A stretch of DNA of 64,000 nt from Nocardioides sp. Lineage in GTDB: Bacteria; Actinomycetota; Actinomycetes; Propionibacteriales; Nocardioidaceae. Shown here piece by piece: positions 62,831 through 64,000 of this stretch. Position 1 is the first letter of the stretch; every line of letters starts with the position of its first letter. A model generated the notes under the pieces. The model did not search any database. It was given only the letters and a program-made list of their open reading frames with translations, and had not been told where the DNA came from. Location: contig JAICHQ010000004.1 in assembly GCA_025924815.1 (NCBI GenBank), positions 1 through 64,000 on the forward strand, in the 5' to 3' direction. Both the position numbers and the translations under genes were made by a program.

Positions 62831-63607
62831 ATGCGCGTCGCACTGATGGTCACGTGTGTGAACGACGCGTTGTTCCCCGGCGTCGGTCGTGCCGTGGTCA
62901 CCGTGCTGGAGCGCCTCGGGGTCGAGGTCGAGTTCCCGGAGGCCCAGACCTGCTGCGGACAGCCGATGGTCAACACCGGGTATCTCGACGAGGCGGTGCC
63001 CGCGGTGCGCAGCTTCGTCGCGGCGTTCGCCGGGTACGACGCCGTGGTGGCGCCGTCGGGATCCTGTGCCGGCTCCGCACGGCACCAGCACGGGATGGTG
63101 GCCGAGCGGGCCCGGGACGCCCGCCTCCACGAGGCGGTCACCGAGCTCGGGCCGAAGGTCCACGAGCTCAGCGAGTTCCTGGTCGACGTGCTCGGTGTGA
63201 CCGACGTCGGTGCGTCGTTCCCGCACCGCGTCACCTACCACCCGACCTGTCACTCGCTACGGCTCCTGGGCGTGGGCGACCGGCCCCGGCGACTCCTCGA
63301 GGCCGTGCGCGGGCTGGAGCTGGTGGACCTTCCGGCTGCGGAGGAGTGCTGCGGCTTCGGGGGCACGTTCGCGGTGAAGAACCCCGACCTCTCGGTCGCG
63401 ATGGGGGCGGACAAGGCACGACACGTCCGCGAGACCGACGCCGAGGTGCTCGTCGCCGGCGACAGCTCCTGCCTGATGCACGTCGGCGGCGTCCTCTCGC
63501 GCGAGCGCTCCGGCGTCCGGGTGATGCACCTGGCCGAGGTGCTGGCGTCCACGTCGTCCACGCCGGTGCTCCCGACGGGTTCGACCGACGAGGTGGACCA
63601 CCCATGA
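62831..63607 (+). CDS. lutA: (Fe-S)-binding protein LutA/YkgE
   Basis: 258 residues, subunit of the L-lactate oxidising LutABC complex. It has two CCG domains (Cys-rich, Fe-S binding): EAQTCCGQPMVNTGY with the preceding VTCVND, and AAEECCGFGGTFAVKNPD with TYHPTCHS. GGGGAG lies just before ATG 62831. The C-terminal tail STSSTPVLPTGSTDEVDHP looks like another in-frame trace of the short dispersed repeat. It overlaps lutB by four bases. Confidence 0.9.
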   Translation: MRVALMVTCVNDALFPGVGRAVVTVLERLGVEVEFPEAQTCCGQPMVNTGYLDEAVPAVRSFVAAFAGYDAVVAPSGSCAGSARHQHGMVAERARDARLHEAVTELGPKVHELSEFLVDVLGVTDVGASFPHRVTYHPTCHSLRLLGVGDRPRRLLEAVRGLELVDLPAAEECCGFGGTFAVKNPDLSVAMGADKARHVRETDAEVLVAGDSSCLMHVGGVLSRERSGVRVMHLAEVLASTSSTPVLPTGSTDEVDHP

Positions 63608-64000
63608 CCGCGACCTTCGTCGGGATGCCGGCCTTCCCCGTGGCGGCTCGCGACGCGTTGGCCGACACCCAGCTGCGCCACAACCTGGCGCAGGCGACCC
63701 ACACGATCCGCGACAAGCGGGCGCGCGTGATCGACGAGCTGCCGGAGTGGGAGGAGCTCCGTCAGGCGGGTGCCGACCTCAAGGACGCGGCGCTGCTGCG
63801 GCTGGACGAGCATCTGGTGCGGCTCGAGGAGTCGCTGACCGCCGCGGGGGCCGTGGTGCACTGGGCCCGCGACGCCGCCGAGGCGTGCCGGATCGTCGCC
63901 GACGTCGCGACGGCCCGCGGCGCCGACGAGGTCGTCAAGGTGAAGTCGATGGTCACCCAGGAGATCGGCCTCAACGAGGCGCTCGCGGCGGAGGGCATCT
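63604..64000 (+). CDS. lutB: LutB-type iron-sulfur protein, N-terminal part (runs off the window)
   Basis: The first 132 residues are present: a short N-terminus, ADTQLRHNLAQATHTIRDKRARVIDELPEWEELRQAGADLKD, and VVKVKSMVTQEIGLNEALAAEGI, matching the LUD domain of LutB before its ferredoxin-like [4Fe-4S] part, which lies outside. ATG 63604 overlaps the lutA stop (ATGA). It works with LutA and LutC to oxidise lactate to pyruvate. Confidence 0.9.
   Translation, partial: MTATFVGMPAFPVAARDALADTQLRHNLAQATHTIRDKRARVIDELPEWEELRQAGADLKDAALLRLDEHLVRLEESLTAAGAVVHWARDAAEACRIVADVATARGADEVVKVKSMVTQEIGLNEALAAEGI

Overview
The window is about 64 kb of very GC-rich, densely coded DNA from an actinobacterium. 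It carries two mycothiol genes (mshA, mshD), a GlnR-type regulator, an HbhA-like protein next to its usual XRE neighbour, HspR/Hsp20, many GTG starts, and many leaderless genes with a TANNNT -10 box 6-8 bases before the start codon. Together with short dispersed repeats, this fits Nocardioides or a close relative in Nocardioidaceae; that placement is inference.

Layout. 1-11.9 kb is mostly housekeeping: ppk, esterase, nitrobindin, Fur, ygfZ, mshD-glnR-moaD, an Hsp20/MerR heat-shock pair, and a sulfur-transfer operon (DUF4395, sulfurtransferase, sseC) behind what looks like a cysteine-sensing leader-peptide attenuator. 11.9-24.4 kb is an exopolysaccharide island: Wzz/BY-kinase, an HprK-like/PqqD-like/nucleotidyltransferase trio, a sulfotransferase, Wzy, Wzx, three glycosyltransferases, and GDP-fucose synthesis (gmd, fcl). 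24.4-31 kb is a sulfate-activation block: cysN, cysD, a lone PqqD-like protein, two TauE/SafE transporters, and an APS kinase fused to a low-molecular-weight protein tyrosine phosphatase. 31-34 kb has asparaginase, XRE-HbhA and a mannose-6-phosphate isomerase-type cupin. 34-42.5 kb returns to envelope sugar genes: a secreted LamG protein, dTDP-rhamnose synthesis (fused rfbC-rfbD, rfbB, rfbA), the initiating sugar transferase, a GalE-like epimerase and an amidase. 42.5-64 kb is mixed: acyl-CoA dehydrogenase, a DHPS-like protein, a RibD-C reductase, a frameshifted gene, typA, a fused ABC exporter divergent from a HelR-type RNA polymerase ATPase, an M4 protease fused to an emfourin-like inhibitor, mshA-ybjN, and lutA-lutB.

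How it may fit together. The two polysaccharide segments supply nucleotide sugars, an initiating transferase, flippase, polymerase and a tyrosine autokinase. The block between them makes PAPS, a sulfotransferase lies in the polymerase operon, and the tyrosine phosphatase expected to oppose the BY-kinase is fused to the PAPS-making kinase. The best reading is a sulfated, deoxyhexose-rich exopolysaccharide whose sulfate supply and assembly may be linked by tyrosine phosphorylation.

Other notable items are three copies of a ~61-73 bp palindromic element (one supplies the stop codons of both flanking genes), three copies of a 23-base dispersed repeat (two inside reading frames), and a rifamycin-associated-element-like palindrome between helR and the ABC exporter.
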